64,000 bases of DNA from Eunapius fragilis (taxonomy: Eukaryota; Porifera; Demospongiae; Spongillida; Spongillidae), in contig OY811980.1 of the NCBI GenBank assembly GCA_963681505.1, positions 5,978,626 through 6,042,625 on the forward strand, written 5' to 3'. The notes below the pieces were generated by a model. The model was not told where the DNA came from and made no database searches. It saw only the letters and a list, made by a program, of their open reading frames with translations. A program made the position numbers and the translations under genes. This document shows positions 1 through 11,962 of this stretch, piece after piece. The stretch's first letter is position 1, and every line of letters starts with the position of its first letter.

Positions 1-619
1 CAAACGTTACACCATTCATGCATGATTTAGATCTTGCTTGCAGGAATGTGTTGATCAGTCACAACTGGATGATGCGTGCGTATGCTTGCTGCACTTATAA
101 CCATATAAGTACATCTACGAAGTCTTCTTGCACTGCCAAAGAACCCTATTATTTGGATGACCTCACTCCACTTCACTAATGCACCACTTTATGTACTCTA
201 AGAACCCAAATGTATCCCAAATCAGTGTAGTATGTCACTCCTCCCCACCTTTTGCTAATGGGTTGTTGCAACAAAAGGTACCAGCAAGTTACAATTTGGA
301 CACACAAAATGTGCTTACACTGGGCCCAATTATGTTCAAATATTTTTATGACTATGAGGTTACTTACAATGGTCAGTATTGCACTTGGATCATCTACAAT
401 GGTAATCAAGGTGATTTTGATCCACACCACATGCATGAATGGTGAGGCAGATTATTGTCATTTAGTGAGCATGTATGCATATATGCACTTGGCGTTCAAA
501 GGGTTAATGGCGCGTTCAAATCAGTTTTTGAAAGGTAGGTTTGCATTTTGATTCTATACCTGGTTTTAACCCAGTTGTTTTCTTCCAACGTTTAGCGATG
601 CATCGTTCGAGTAAAAAAA
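1..619. other. No gene recognised
   Basis: Two overlapping open frames of under 100 codons lie at 176-551 on both strands. Neither has a recognisable domain, signal peptide or splice context. I see no feature I can support here. Confidence 0.4.
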
Positions 620-808
620 ATAATGTAATAGTCCTATATTTAGCACAGAAAAAGCATATATGCCTTAGTCTAAGTGTGCTAAATATAGGGCTATTACATT
701 TTCCCTTCTGATAAAACTTGTTTCCTTGCTTTTTACACCAGTACACTATTTGCCTGCAAAACCTATATCCCACCAAGTTTCTCAGAGAGAATGTTTTTAT
801 TTACTTGT
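620..808. mobile_element. Truncated copy of hairpin (foldback) MITE
   Basis: The right arm is nearly identical to the right arm of the complete hairpin element at 9568-9860, including the loop-proximal 'gtgctaaatatag' and the distal end 'ttatttacttgt'. The left arm is lost except for about 25 bp beginning near 622 ('aatgtaatagtcctatat'). It is therefore a 5'-truncated member of the same family. Confidence 0.8.
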
Positions 809-988
809 AAGATCAAGGCTCAACAGGGCAGCGTAGTCAAGGTAGTTCGTTCTGACGACGTGCACCATCAAGCCACAATGGCTAGGTAAAAAAGCAGACA
901 CTCAACCCTCAACCTCAGACCCAGCTCCCAAGTCTTGTCAACGGACTGTACCACAACAACTTGCTGGAGATGAACCTGATCCTTGCAG

Positions 989-1090
989 ATTAGCGATACT
1001 GAAAAGCACCTGGATGAAGAAGTACATCATGAACGGATGATTCCAGAGCCTCGATATCCTCACCGTGTGAGAAGACCATCAGACCGCTAA
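989..1090 (+). pseudogene. 3'-terminal exon relic of integrase/pol-type gene
   Basis: A splice-acceptor-like 'ccttgcag' at 981-988 precedes an open stretch of 33 codons ending in TAA at 1088-1090. The C-terminus is basic and proline-rich (PEPRYPHRVRRPSDR). This resembles the tail of Ty3-type and GIN-type integrase polyproteins, which commonly end in RRPxR-type motifs. The upstream part of the frame is interrupted by stops. It is probably a decayed fragment separate from the integrase relic at 1500-2280, because it lies outside that element's termini. Confidence 0.4.
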
Positions 1091-1320
1091 GGACTTTAGA
1101 AGAGGGAGTGTTGTATAATGCAGTGACTATCTCCTGACTACATGCCCTATACAAATTGTGCGCTAAACTGTCTAAAATGAATATGGGGACATTGATCCCA
1201 GAGCGAAAGCGTGGATGCATGTGATTGAACGCCCAATACTGAAGCAGGCCAGGTGTTCCATATTATTTGTATGATCACTTGTAACATCAATTGATATCTA
1301 TTCTTTTTAAAATGGTTTGA

Positions 1321-3234
1321 GGCCTGTCACGAAAAATTTGGTCCGGGGAAAAAATCGGTCTGGCCGGACCAATTTTGGCGACCAAAAGTTGTCCGGCCGG
1401 ACCTAGAATGCGCCAAAATTTGTCCGGTAATCCAAAACTGGTCCGGGCACATAAACACCTTGAATACGTGGAGATTAATCTTATTCTATGGCTGTGAAAA
1501 TGGCTGATTCAAGTGAAGAGGGACATGCCAAAAGTGGGAACCTAGTAGAAGAAGCATATGAGTACTTGGTAAGAAATGTACCCGGTGGGTGCAAGAGTAG
1601 CACGCAAGTGATGCATATACAAAGAAATGCTCAGAATTTTTTTTTGTGAAAGGTATACTTTAAGAAGAAGAAGAAATGCAAGGTTTGTTCATTTCAATTT
1701 GGCTAATGCACACAATTGTGTCGTCCGCAAGTCATGGGTAGTGCTTTATTATAGACAATGGAAATAATATTTGTTGGAGTTTAAAAAGTTAGAGCAATGT
1801 TGTGGAAGTGAAGCGAACTTTGAGCAGGATCAGTGGACAGTTTATTTGGCCTGGAAAGGTCGAAGATGTGAATGACACGGTGAGACATGCAACTTAGACT
1901 TTTAGCTATAGAATCTATTAAGCCTACCTTAATAAATTTAACTACAGGGTTCCATATGTGACATTTGCCAGCATGCGAACCGGAAAAGCCTTCATACTGC
2001 CCTAGAACTGCACCCGGTCCAGTAAAGTCACCATGGAATCACATTGGCATTGATTTTGTTGGGCCACTTGTGAAGTCTAAGTCAGGAAATCACATCCTGA
2101 CTGTATTGATTTAAATTAAAAACAGTGCAATATAGGTGTATACGTGTTTTAAGTTATAGTACATACATGCACACTGATAATCTGATTCACTGTATTCTAT
2201 ATCCTTGCCGATTTTTATGTGAATGCATGGGTTTGCCCAAGATTATTACAGCAGACAATGGCACAGAGTTTAAAACGAATTGAAAAGCACCTAATTCCTC
2301 AGGGGAGTTGTGGGAGAGCAGTTTATGGTGCATAAACTTTACCATGACACGGGAATACTTTACATGTGATGTGTACATATGACCCACAGGGTCACCACAC
2401 ATCCTTTTCCTACATAAGGTTCCAGCTATATGCACAGGCAGTAAATAATGAAATAAACAAAACATTTCCATGTAATCAGGGAAATAGTAAATGCATGTTT
2501 ATGCTTACACATGAGGTGTTCTTTATAACGGAAGAAACAGCAACACTCATGTGCAGGGATATGTGAGAGAGAGGGGCGGGGGGCTCAGAGGGATGGGGGT
2601 GCTTTATCACTATGTACCCACACCACCCCCTTCCTCCTCTCCTTATACCTCCTCCTCCTTACCTCCTCTTGTTCCTCCTCCTCCCTTCACTTATTTGATG
2701 TATGCAGCATGGGGAAGTCATTACAGACAGAACTTCAACTATTCTTCTATGCATGCAGTTAGAGCAATACACTACTGGGCATTGATCACAAAATGACAAC
2801 AGCTTCGACATAAGCATTGCAAATTCACCATGTATTGCATCACATGCAGCATGTGTTTTATTCGAATTCGTATGTGCATCTTGTATGTATTCACTGAGCA
2901 TGCACCATGCATTTGTAATTTATATAATTCATCCCTCTCCCTTTATTACATTTGGTGCCTTGAAATAAACTTACAATTATAATATTGTAAATAGCATGCC
3001 AGACACATTGTCCTCCAGCTGAAGAAAAAAAGAGACTTTGGGTGTATAGTTACGAGTTACGACGATCTGAATAGCGGACCGTTTTTGGCAAGGCTAAACC
3101 ATTTTTGGCTGACAAATATGGTCTGGGCGGACTAATTTTGGCGTCCAATGGTGGTCAGGCCGGACTAATTTTGGCGATCAAAAGTGGTCCGCCCGGACCA
3201 CTTTTAGGTAGGACCACTTTTGCCATGACAGGCC
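1321..3234. mobile_element. Ginger-like DNA transposon relic (TGT termini, GGCC target duplication)
   Basis: The element body spans 1325-3230. The left end reads TGTCACGAAAAATTTGGTCC and the inverted right end reads TGTCATGGCAAAAGTGGTCC, giving an imperfect terminal inverted repeat of about 20 bp. GGCC flanks both sides (1321-1324 and 3231-3234), consistent with a 4 bp target-site duplication. Subterminal zones (1330-1450 and 3064-3220) are filled with inverted 'ggtccggccggacc' and 'aattttggcg' repeats. Inside lies a decayed integrase reading frame on the plus strand. Terminal inverted repeats, TGT ends, a 4 bp duplication and an internal Ty3-like integrase are, from memory, the features of Ginger DNA transposons. 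No LTRs are visible. Confidence 0.65.
1500..2280 (+). pseudogene. GIN/KRAB-A-like integrase pseudogene
   Basis: Pieces of a Ty3-type integrase occur in collinear order. The N-terminus starts at 1500-1502 (MADSSEEGHAKSG, EEAYEYL). The zinc-binding region near 1815-1878 reads KRTLSRISGQFIWPG. A plausible intron at 1879-1947 leads into a CDICQHANRKSLHT segment. A single-base deletion near 2007 shifts frame into the catalytic core (HIGIDFVGPLVKSKSGNHIL, 2039-2110). A later block near 2229-2280 reads GLPKIITADNGTEFKTN, where the D of 'ADNG' is a likely catalytic Asp. At least two frameshifts and in-frame stops show it is dead. Metazoan GIN genes are the closest families I know. Confidence 0.75.
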
Positions 3235-4197
3235 ATGTCCATAAGAGAATGACGTCACATACCCACTAATTAACCAAGTATGTTCCGCATCATTGGGGAA
3301 AATTCTTTGGGATTGGCGTAATATACATGCATGCGTAATATAAAAATGGTACTGAATATATAAGGGCTCAATTTGTCGTAGGAATCGCGATTCAAAAATC
3401 TCAGTCAAGAGGTAACAATTGATTATATAGGACGTTGTGCCACGTTATATAGCCGCATATATTAGTCGTTATGTACTAGTTTGCTTTTTTAATAGGCTAT
3501 TATAAGGACACAGAAACTCGTTCAGAGGCTTCCTGAATTTAAAGATATATGGCGTACAAACCACTTCGTTTCCACTGCCATCAAGCCATTTATATATATG
3601 GTAAGCGATGAAAAACTATTTGTTAAGACATATTTTAACGTTCGAGCGTTATGCGCCTATCATTATTACGTGAGACCCCCCCCCCCCCCCCCCCCCGGGG
3701 CGAAGTCAGGATTAGGTGGGATTTGACGGGTATTACTAATATGAGGAACGGAACGGAACGTTTGCTGAGCGTTCCGTTCCGTTCCGCATACTAAAATGCG
3801 GAACGTCTATGCAGTTTTTTTTAAGCCTACTCAAATAACCCAGTATGAGCCACATAGAATGGAGCTGATTAAATTTGTATGCGCTCCCTCCTCCCCTCCT
3901 CCTGCCTCCTGCTCGCTCCTCATCCCTCCTGCTACCTCATTTTAACTCTTCATCAGATACACATACATCACTTTGGGAAAGCAAGTATTATGTAGAATAT
4001 TAAATTTGACACACAACTTGCACAACCCAACCATGTATGCCATGGTGAAACTGTTGTATATTGCAAGGGGACATACATGTGTGCCATGGGATACAATATT
4101 TCTATAAAGACCCGTTTTACACATCAGGTCCTCAACTAATTCATAGATAAACTACTTAACTTGCCAAAAGTCGTTTGGGTTGGCTTGCTTACACAGC

Positions 4198-4860
4198 CAA
4201 TAAGTATCTGAGGAACAGTATGATCATGGCACACACGTGTGTCACGTTGCTAATCTGAGGAACAGTATGATCATGGCATACATGTGTGGTGCCCTCTTGC
4301 TAATCTGAGGAACAGTATGATCTTGGAATACATGTGTGGTGCCCTCTTGCTAATCTGAGGAACAGTATGACCTTGGCATACATGTATATCACGTGGCTAA
4401 TCTGAGGAACAGTATGATCTTGGCATACATGTGTGTCACGTGGCTAATCTGAGGAACAGTATGATCATGGCATACATGTGTGATGCCCTCTTGCTAATCT
4501 GAGGAACAGTATGATCATGGCATACATGTGTGTCACGTGGCTAATCTGAGGAACAGTATGATCCTAGCATATATGTGTGGTACCCTTTGCTAATCTGAGG
4601 AACAGTATGATCTTGGCATCACATTGCTAATCTGAGAAACAGTGTGATTATGACATACATGTGTGGTGCCCTCTTGCTAATCTGAGGAACAGTATGATCA
4701 TGGCACACATGTGTGTCACGTTGCTAATCTGAGGAACAGTATGATCATGGCATAAATGTGTGTCGTTGCTAATCTGAGGAACAGTATGATCATGACATAC
4801 ATGTGTGTCACGTTGCTAATTGGTGGAACAGTATGATCTTGGCATATGTGTGTGTGTCAC
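4198..4860. repeat. Minisatellite, ~48 bp unit, left foldback arm
   Basis: About 14 imperfect copies share the core 'aatctgaggaacagtatgat' followed by 'catggcatacatgtgtg' and either 'tcacgt' or 'gtgccctc'. Two unit subtypes alternate. The inverse complement array is at 5285-5640. Confidence 0.9.
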
Positions 4861-5284
4861 ATAACTGTGAAGAATTTAATTGCTGTACCATTTGCAAAAT
4901 TTAATGTTTAGCAAATTACACAAGAAGTGAATGTATGAGTAAACCTTAGTTTTGTATCAAAGAATTGCAGACAGGACAGAACAATTTCTCTTCTCTTTGA
5001 TTCCATGCACTCTTAGGTTGCAGCTACACACACCTCCCCATGATACCATTCATGACAGGTGCTGCAACATATCATGGTAATTTCAGAAAGCTTTGGTAAC
5101 CTGCAAGTGAGTAAACTTTAACCATTTACCTGGAATTGACTTTGAATCATTGACGTCATTTCAGATTAAACACAGGAAAACACGTAAAACTCCTCTGCCT
5201 AAGGTTCACTATGATAGGGATCATACGTTCACTTCTAGTGTAATTTGCTAAACTTTAGATTTTGCAAATGGTACAGCAATTAAA

Positions 5285-5640
5285 TTCTCCACAGTTATGT
5301 GACACACATATGCCATGATCATACTGTTCCTCAGATTAGACAAGAGGGCATCACACATGTATGCCATGATCATACTGCTCCTCAGATTAGCAGCGTGACA
5401 CACATATATGCCATGATCATACTGTTCCTCAGATTAGAAAGAGGGCACCACACATGTATGCCATGATCATACTCAGATTAGCGACGTGAATGTGACACAC
5501 ATGCATGTATGTCATGATTATACTGTTCTTCAGATTAGCAACGTGACACACATGTATGCCATGATCATGCTGTTCCTCAGATTAGCAACGTGACACACAT
5601 GTGTGCCATGATCATACTGTTCTTCAGATACTTATTGGCT
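5285..5640. repeat. Minisatellite, ~48 bp unit, right foldback arm
   Basis: About seven imperfect copies of the inverse complement of the 4198-4860 unit, recognised by 'atcatactgttcctcagatt'. The copy number is half that of the left arm, so the arms have expanded or contracted independently. Confidence 0.9.
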
Positions 5641-5914
5641 GTGTACACAAGCCAACCCTTAACGACTTTTGGCAAGTTAAGTTGTTTATCTATGAATGTG
5701 TATCTTCACATTTTTAGTTGAGGACATGATGTGTAAAAAGAGTCTATAAAGAAATATGGTATCCCATGGCACACATATATGTCCCCTTGCAAATTTACAA
5801 CAGTATCACCATGGCATACATGATACTACATAATACTTGCTTTAGCTGCATCCCCAAAGTGATGTATGTGTATCTGATGAGGAGTTAAAAGGAGGGAGAG
5901 GGAGGAAAGGGAGG

Positions 5915-5971
5915 AGGAGGAGGAGGAGGAGGAGGAGGAGGAGGAGGAGGAGGAGGAGGAGGAGGAGGAGG
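5915..5971. repeat. (GGA)n trinucleotide repeat
   Basis: A run of 'gga' triplets inside the right arm of the foldback element. The corresponding left-arm position (3890-3930) has only short degenerate cct triplets. Confidence 0.9.
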
Positions 5972-6957
5972 GAGGTGGGGGGGAGAAGGGAACGCATACA
6001 AATTTAATCAGCTCCATTCTATGTGGTTCATACTGGATCATTTGAGTAGAAAAAAACTGTATAGACGTCCCGCATTTTAGTATGCGGAACGGAACGTTCC
6101 GCAAAAGTTCCGTTCCGTTCCTCATATTAGTAACACCCAGATTTGACGCGTGAATATCCTTACTGAGCAACACATTTGACCATAGTCGGGCACGCATTTG
6201 ACCTTTTATCAGACCACGTAGTTTAGACATTTGACCGGTTATTAACCCCCAACCAGGGGCAGTTTGCTTTAATAAAGGTCAAATCCCTCCCAATGTCCCT
6301 GGGGGGGGGGGGGGGTCTCACGTAACAATGCGCTTGCTTTAATAAAGGTCAAATCCCTCCCAATGCCCCGGGGGGAGGGGGGGGGGGGGGGGTCTCACGT
6401 AACAATGATATAGGCGCATTAATGAATGTTTCAGGCGGCTATATACATGCATTTTTCACAGTTCTATTCATCACCTGTCAACAATGTACATACGTGAACG
6501 GAAATTCAGAAGATAAATTCAATTCAATTGTACACATATGTAAAACTGATATGAACTCTCATGCAGCAAAAACTTTAAGTGTATGCGCAATAGCAAAGGC
6601 AATTCAACTGCATCAATCCGCTTTGCGGTCAATGAATTTGGTCGGTGAATAGGGATCACTGTACTAACTGATTACATTCATAGAACACAGTGGGGCTAGA
6701 TTCGATTTGCCTTTGCTAGTTCGGAAACACCGTACGTTTCAAGGACATGTATGTCGGCAATGTCGCTTTAAATCTCATTTGGATGTTGAGTGCTTGCACG
6801 CAGTCAGTGCATTGTGTACGTGAATTGTTAGGCCAAGCGTTCGCAAATGAAGGCAAAGCTTTAAATAAATGCAATAATACAAGATGAAATGTAATCGACG
6901 CAGCGAAATGTGGCCTAACGTACATTTTTCATGTTTTCAAATATTCTAAGACATTCT

Positions 6958-7090
6958 TATGTCCTCTATAACTTCTTCCTTCCGCTCAGGAAATTAGTGT
7001 GTCCATCATGGAATGGCAGTGGCCTGAATTTTTTGTTATGCGTACATTTCACTTGCACGCATCAACTTTGATGCTCCTTCCTAGTAATCT
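6958..7090. repeat. Dispersed repeat, copy A
   Basis: The stretch runs from 'atgtcctctata' through 'gtccatcatgga' to 'caactttgatgctcc'. It matches 43497-43630 over roughly 130 bp with scattered differences. There is no coding capacity. The rest of 6420-7926 shows no gene I can support. Confidence 0.75.
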
Positions 7091-7926
7091 TTAGGCCCCT
7101 TTTTACTACAATATCAAGTTCAAAAAAAAAAATCAAATGTTATGGAGTAATGTGCCAAAATTGTAATAACCTACTTAATAAATATATATGATCCTGAATC
7201 TCAATAACTTTATGCAAGTTAAGTAACTTACTATTAAAATCGTTTACTGTAAGTACTGATTGGTCCACCTCATGTCATATCTTAGAAAACGTCACTGATT
7301 TAAATTATGGGGGAAAATAAACTTGCATTACAAATATTTACCTGTCATTGTATTTTATATTAAGTGGTAACTATACTCAAGCTTTTGCCATCATATCCAC
7401 CCTGAATACAAGTGTGTTAGTGGGAGCATTATTTCTGTGTGTTTGTTTGTGCATGTGTTTCTGTGCGTTTGTTGTGCATGTGTGCATATTTATGTATTTT
7501 TGTGCATTGTGTGTGTATGTATGTGAACGACAGACCCACGTGTAGCAAATCACTATCAATGGTTATAAAAATGATCTAAATACAAGTCTATTATTTGAAT
7601 AAATTCACGATTGATTATTTCCTTAATTCTCCTAGTTTGCTTATGTAATGAGCTGGTGTATTATATGTATACTATCATGGAATAGGTTTACATCAGATCT
7701 GTAAGCAAAGAATTCAGTTGGAGTAGCTTGTGAGCATGCAATTGGCACATTGTTATGCATATTGGCGTAAGACATAGTTGCAGTATATTAACTGCAATTC
7801 AATTGCAACAGCATACAACATATGCATAGGCAGGGAAGGAATACATCAGCTAGCATTTTACCCCTACTTATGTAATACATTTTTGCTAATTCCAAACATT
7901 AATTTCGGATTCACATTTCCCCACAG

Positions 7927-10900
7927 TACCTGGAGCACCATTCAGTTTTGCCGCCACTGTGCTCAACTCTACGGCCATCTTTGTCTCTTGGACACCCCCA
8001 TCTGTCACTAATGGCACCATCATGAAATATGACTTCTTTTATGCTAACAGTACGGATTGCTTTAATGGTACAAATCAATCCATCATTACTGTGCCAGACC
8101 AGACAGCATTCAATATCACACTCATTGATTTGCTGGCATACACAAACTACTCATTGTGTGTGCAAGCTGTATCTGAGGCTGGTCCTGGGAACTTCACTTC
8201 CATCACTGTCACAACATATCCAGACATTTCTTCTCCTCCAACTGGTTTTAACTTCACATCTTTCAATTCTACGTCCACCATTCTAACATGGTGGTATCCA
8301 ACCACTCCAAGAGGTCTCATACAAGGATACCTAATTGTCTACAATGCATCAGTGATGGAAATCATGGAGAACATTACAATATCAACTACTGACATGGGGA
8401 TACAGAATTATACCATCCATGGCCTGACACCACACTCAGTGTACAACATTTCTGTGAGGGCTTATAGTTTTCATCCTGGTATGAATGGTCCGCTGTACGG
8501 AGAGTACTCTGCGCTAATTATTAGCACTGCAGACGGCTGTGAGTAGTGTGATGCATGCACACATGCACGTGATGGGTGCTTTGCAAAACATTGGTAGTTC
8601 TCTGTTGCCTCCAAAGATATGTGTGCTGCCCAGCAAAATCACTGTATTGGGATTATACTTTTATCACTACAACAATTGTAGATTATTTAAATCAATATGT
8701 CTTTGCAACCTGACGGCACTTTTTGTTTAGATCTCTTAAAACTCTTGCTATGGAAACTTATTGTAGTTCTCAAGATATTATTGTTGTTATTAATAACATA
8801 TTTTCAGGTACAAGTGGTTGTGTGATTACGTAACATACACTTTTTATACTGACAAATTTATAACCACAAAAGGATGATTCTGCTAGACTCTGCGCCACAT
8901 GAAAAATACAATAACCACACGCTCACGATTATCGAGTGCTAGTTTCGTGAAATCAAATATGATCTATTTATGCATGATGAGTACTACATAAGAATACATT
9001 TTAAATTTATACAAAAATGCTTGGTATAATATCAATACAATATCGGAAGTCTCGCTAGAGACTTCCATATAGGTTTTGACCCCGACTATGAATTTAATTA
9101 AAATCACGCGACCCTACCGTAGCTTCGCTCCCGACGATCGGATCGTCTAACTTGTTGCGGCAATCGATCTAGAAGTCAAAACTGAGTAGTTTCGTTTTTG
9201 TTTCACGTCGTAGAACCGCGTGGTTGTCGAGAACGAAAAATACTGCCGTCCTCGTACCCCTTCCAAAAATAATGGGCGGGTCGTCTGCTTCTGCTTCATC
9301 TTCTTCTTCTTCTTCTTCTTGAGAACTCATAACTCGGGACAGGAACACTTTTAAGCAATGAAAATTGCACCAATAGCTTTAGAATTTGCTGGAGGACTCG
9401 CTTTCATGCAAAAACGCCTAAAAGCCTACATACGGTCTTACCAATTCTAATTAAGCAAAGGTACCTAGAAAATTTTCACAATACGTCTGGATGGAATTAA
9501 ATCGGTTAAATGAAAGGGGGGAAACCTGCGATGCAACAGTGATTTGGGTGTTAAAAAAATTAAGGAAACAAGTAAATTAAAACATTCTCTCTGAGAAAGT
9601 TGGTGGGATATAGGTTTTTCAGGCAAATAGTATACTGGTGTAAAAAGCAAGGAAACAAGTTTCATCAGAAGGGAAAATGTAATAGTTCTATATTTAGCAC
9701 AGAAACAGCATATGCCTTAGTCGAAGTGTGCTAAATATAGGACTATTACATTTTCCCTTCTGATGAAACTTGTTTCCTTGCTTTTTATACCAGTATACTA
9801 TTTGCCTGAAAAACCTATATCCCACCAACTTTCTCAGAGAGAATGTTTTTATTTACTTGTGGAGCCAGGCCAGCCAATCATATGAATGCGTAATTACAGT
9901 GTGAAGTAGCTAGCAAAATGTTGCTGTCCGCACCATGTTGTACAACGTTTTGTGAGTGCTGCACAGCGGTTGCTTAGAAGTCCCAATCTGTCACAAATGG
10001 CAATGCCATCGTCATCCTTTAAGACTGCTTTACACTTAACAGTGCTAAATGCATTGAGGGTATAAGTCCATCAGGCTAGATATGTTAAAACACATTGATT
10101 TGCTGGTATATACTGATTTGCAAGCATCAGCTGGGATCTTCTCTTCAATGCCTATATCAGAACACCTGATATCCAGATCTCGCTCCTCCAACAGCTTTTA
10201 GTGCCACATGTTTAAACTCTATATCCATCACTTTAACATAGAGATATCCAGCATCACAATGTCCCATACATAATACAATAGCAACTACTAACACAGGGGT
10301 ACAGAATTATACCATCTGTGGCCTGACACCCTGCACAGTGTACAACATTTCTGTGAGGACATATAATTTCATCCTGGTCTACTGTATGGAGAGCACTCTA
10401 AGTAATTGTTCATTTTTAGTGCATCACACATCCATGAGTGGTGTGGTGCATGCACACATATGGTACATGCATCAACTATATTATACAGTTCATCAGCACA
10501 AATGTGCACACTTGCCTATCAACAGTTGTAGTGGGTGCCTTCTTCTGAATATTATAATGGTTTGTATTACACCAGGATTCAACATTTTCATGAATCCTCT
10601 TGTTATATCTAGGTATATCTCAATGAATATTAAAGTAGTAAAGAGATTATGTCGTACTTTAATGTATAACTTTCTCTGTGCATTTCCACAGTACCCTCAA
10701 TGCCGCTAAACTTCCAGCTCTCTGCAGTCACATCCAGTGTCCTTAGGGCCAACTGGACACCTCCATCCTCACCCAATGGGATTGTGACAGGCTACACAGT
10801 GTACTGCACAGTATCACAGAACCAGACCTATCCTGAACAGGTGCCAACTGGTGCTTCTACCTATACTGTCTTCAATGAGACCAGTCAGACTTCTGTATAC

Positions 10901-11962
10901 CTGAGTGGCCTTCTTCCATTCACATTCTACCAGTGTTATGTCACTGCTAACACTAGTGCTGGTGAAGGAAATCCCTCAGATACCAACACTACACAAACCA
11001 ATCAGGCAGGTAAGTATCAAGTATTTTGTACATTTACACACATTATTGATATTACAGTTCATACAGTACTCTCCTAACTGCATAGGGCAGCCAACAGATA
11101 TGTAAAAATAGGGTGGGGGACTAGGGAATGGTAAGGGAAAATGGTCCTGAATGTTCCATTTCCACTATGTTCCTGTTTTCTTAATCCCTAATTTTAAATA
11201 CCCCAAGACTTTATGGCAATTTTCCTTGCAGTTCCATCACTACCTCTGAACATCTCTCTGTCTTCCATTGCTGCCTCACCATCGCAGCTGTCTGCTAGTT
11301 GGTCTGTACCCATACCTAGGAATGGTATCATCACTGGTTACTCTGTGTACTGTAACACTTCTGCTAATCAAACATATCCAGAGCAAATGATTGGATCAAA
11401 TGTTCCCACCATTAGATCTGTAGTGAATGGGACAACACTGGCTGCTACACTGACTGGACTAAGTCCATACACACAATATAGTTGTTATATAGCTGCTAAT
11501 ACATCAGTGGGACAGGGGAGCCCTTCAGCTATACTCACAGCTCTAAGTGCTCAGTCAGGTAACTTGTATTCTTGCTTTAAATTACATGTAAATCCATGCT
11601 AGGGCATTGCTCACGCTCATATGTATTAATATTATGTTACAACTGATCAATCAAGATTTATTCATTTTCAGTTCCATCATCACCTCAGAACTTCTCTCTG
11701 TCTCCTGTTGCTGGTTCACCATCTCAGCTGTCTGCTAGTTGGTCTGTACCCATACCTAGGAATGGTATCATCACTGGTTACTCTGTGTACTGTAACACTT
11801 CTGCTAATCAAACATATCCAGAGCAAATGATTGGATCAAATGTTCCCACCATTAGATCTGTAGTGAATGGGACAACACTGGCTGCTACACTGACTGGACT
11901 AAGTCCATACACACAATATAGTTGTTATATAACTGCTAATACATCAGTGGGACAGGGGAGCA
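7927..11962 (+). CDS. Fibronectin type III repeat protein (partial, five FN3 domains)
   Basis: The four exons 7927-8538, 10692-11009, 11232-11558 and 11672-about 11962 each start after a good acceptor in the phase 1 typical of shuffled FN3 modules. The first exon encodes two FN3 domains and the others one each. FN3 signatures include 'FVSWTPP', 'TVYCTVS', 'LTGLSPYTQYSCYI' and 'NTSAGEG'. Dense N-x-S/T sequons suggest a glycosylated extracellular region. I find no start codon, signal peptide, membrane segment or stop belonging to it. The last exon loses homology at 11962, where its near-identical sister exon continues, so its 3' end is truncated. It may be the middle of a larger receptor or adhesion protein, or a decaying duplicate. 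Confidence 0.75.
9050..9330. other. Possible MITE-like insertion with (TTC)n
   Basis: This part of the large FN3 intron differs in texture from its surroundings. It has several CpG-rich blocks (for example 'cccgacgatcggatcgtc') and a short (ttc)n run near 9300-9320. I could not define termini, so the element call is weak. Confidence 0.25.
9568..9860. mobile_element. Complete hairpin (foldback) MITE
   Basis: Two arms of about 130 bp (9568-9699 and 9728-9860) are almost perfect inverse complements around a loop of about 28 bp. The outer ends are 'acaagtaaat' and 'atttacttgt'. It sits in the large intron of the FN3 gene. It has no coding capacity and must rely on another element for movement. 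A truncated sister is at 620-808, and a related hairpin at 20219-20523 shares the motifs 'aaggaaacaag' and 'gtgctaaat'. Confidence 0.9.
9985..10400 (+). pseudogene. Degenerate duplicate FN3 exon
   Basis: This stretch aligns collinearly with the two-domain exon at 7980-8510. Shared landmarks are 'ccatctgtcac', 'aacagtgctaa', 'attgatttgctgg', 'cagaattataccatc', 'ggcctgacacc' and 'gtgtacaacatttctgtgag'. Indels and stops break the frame throughout. It is an old exon duplication within the FN3 gene that has decayed inside the intron. Confidence 0.8.

Larger units (their letters stand above)
3651..6419. mobile_element. Giant foldback element, ~2.8 kb, arms >1 kb
   Basis: The outer ends 'atgcgcctat' (3651-3660) and 'ataggcgcat' (about 6410-6419) are inverse complements and continue into 'acgtgagacccc' and 'ggggtctcacgt'. 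Further matched blocks follow in inverse order: a poly-C/poly-G tract, 'ggaacggaacg' palindromes (3751-3800 and 6080-6125), 'gagccacatagaatggagctg' with its inverse near 6010, a 48 bp minisatellite in both arms, and an inner block at 4850-4940 matching 5225-5310. The central spacer is about 250 bp and has no obvious coding capacity. The arms are unequal in length because of different minisatellite copy numbers and internal duplication at 6260-6400. I could not fix a target-site duplication. Confidence 0.85.

Noticed and set aside
2187-2566. Short ORFs on both strands within 2187-2566
   Set aside because: They lie inside the integrase transposon relic and overlap its decayed core; no independent gene signal.
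4198-4860. Regular repeats considered as CRISPR-like
   Set aside because: Contiguous 48 bp satellite units mirrored in an inverted arm of a foldback element; no unique spacers.
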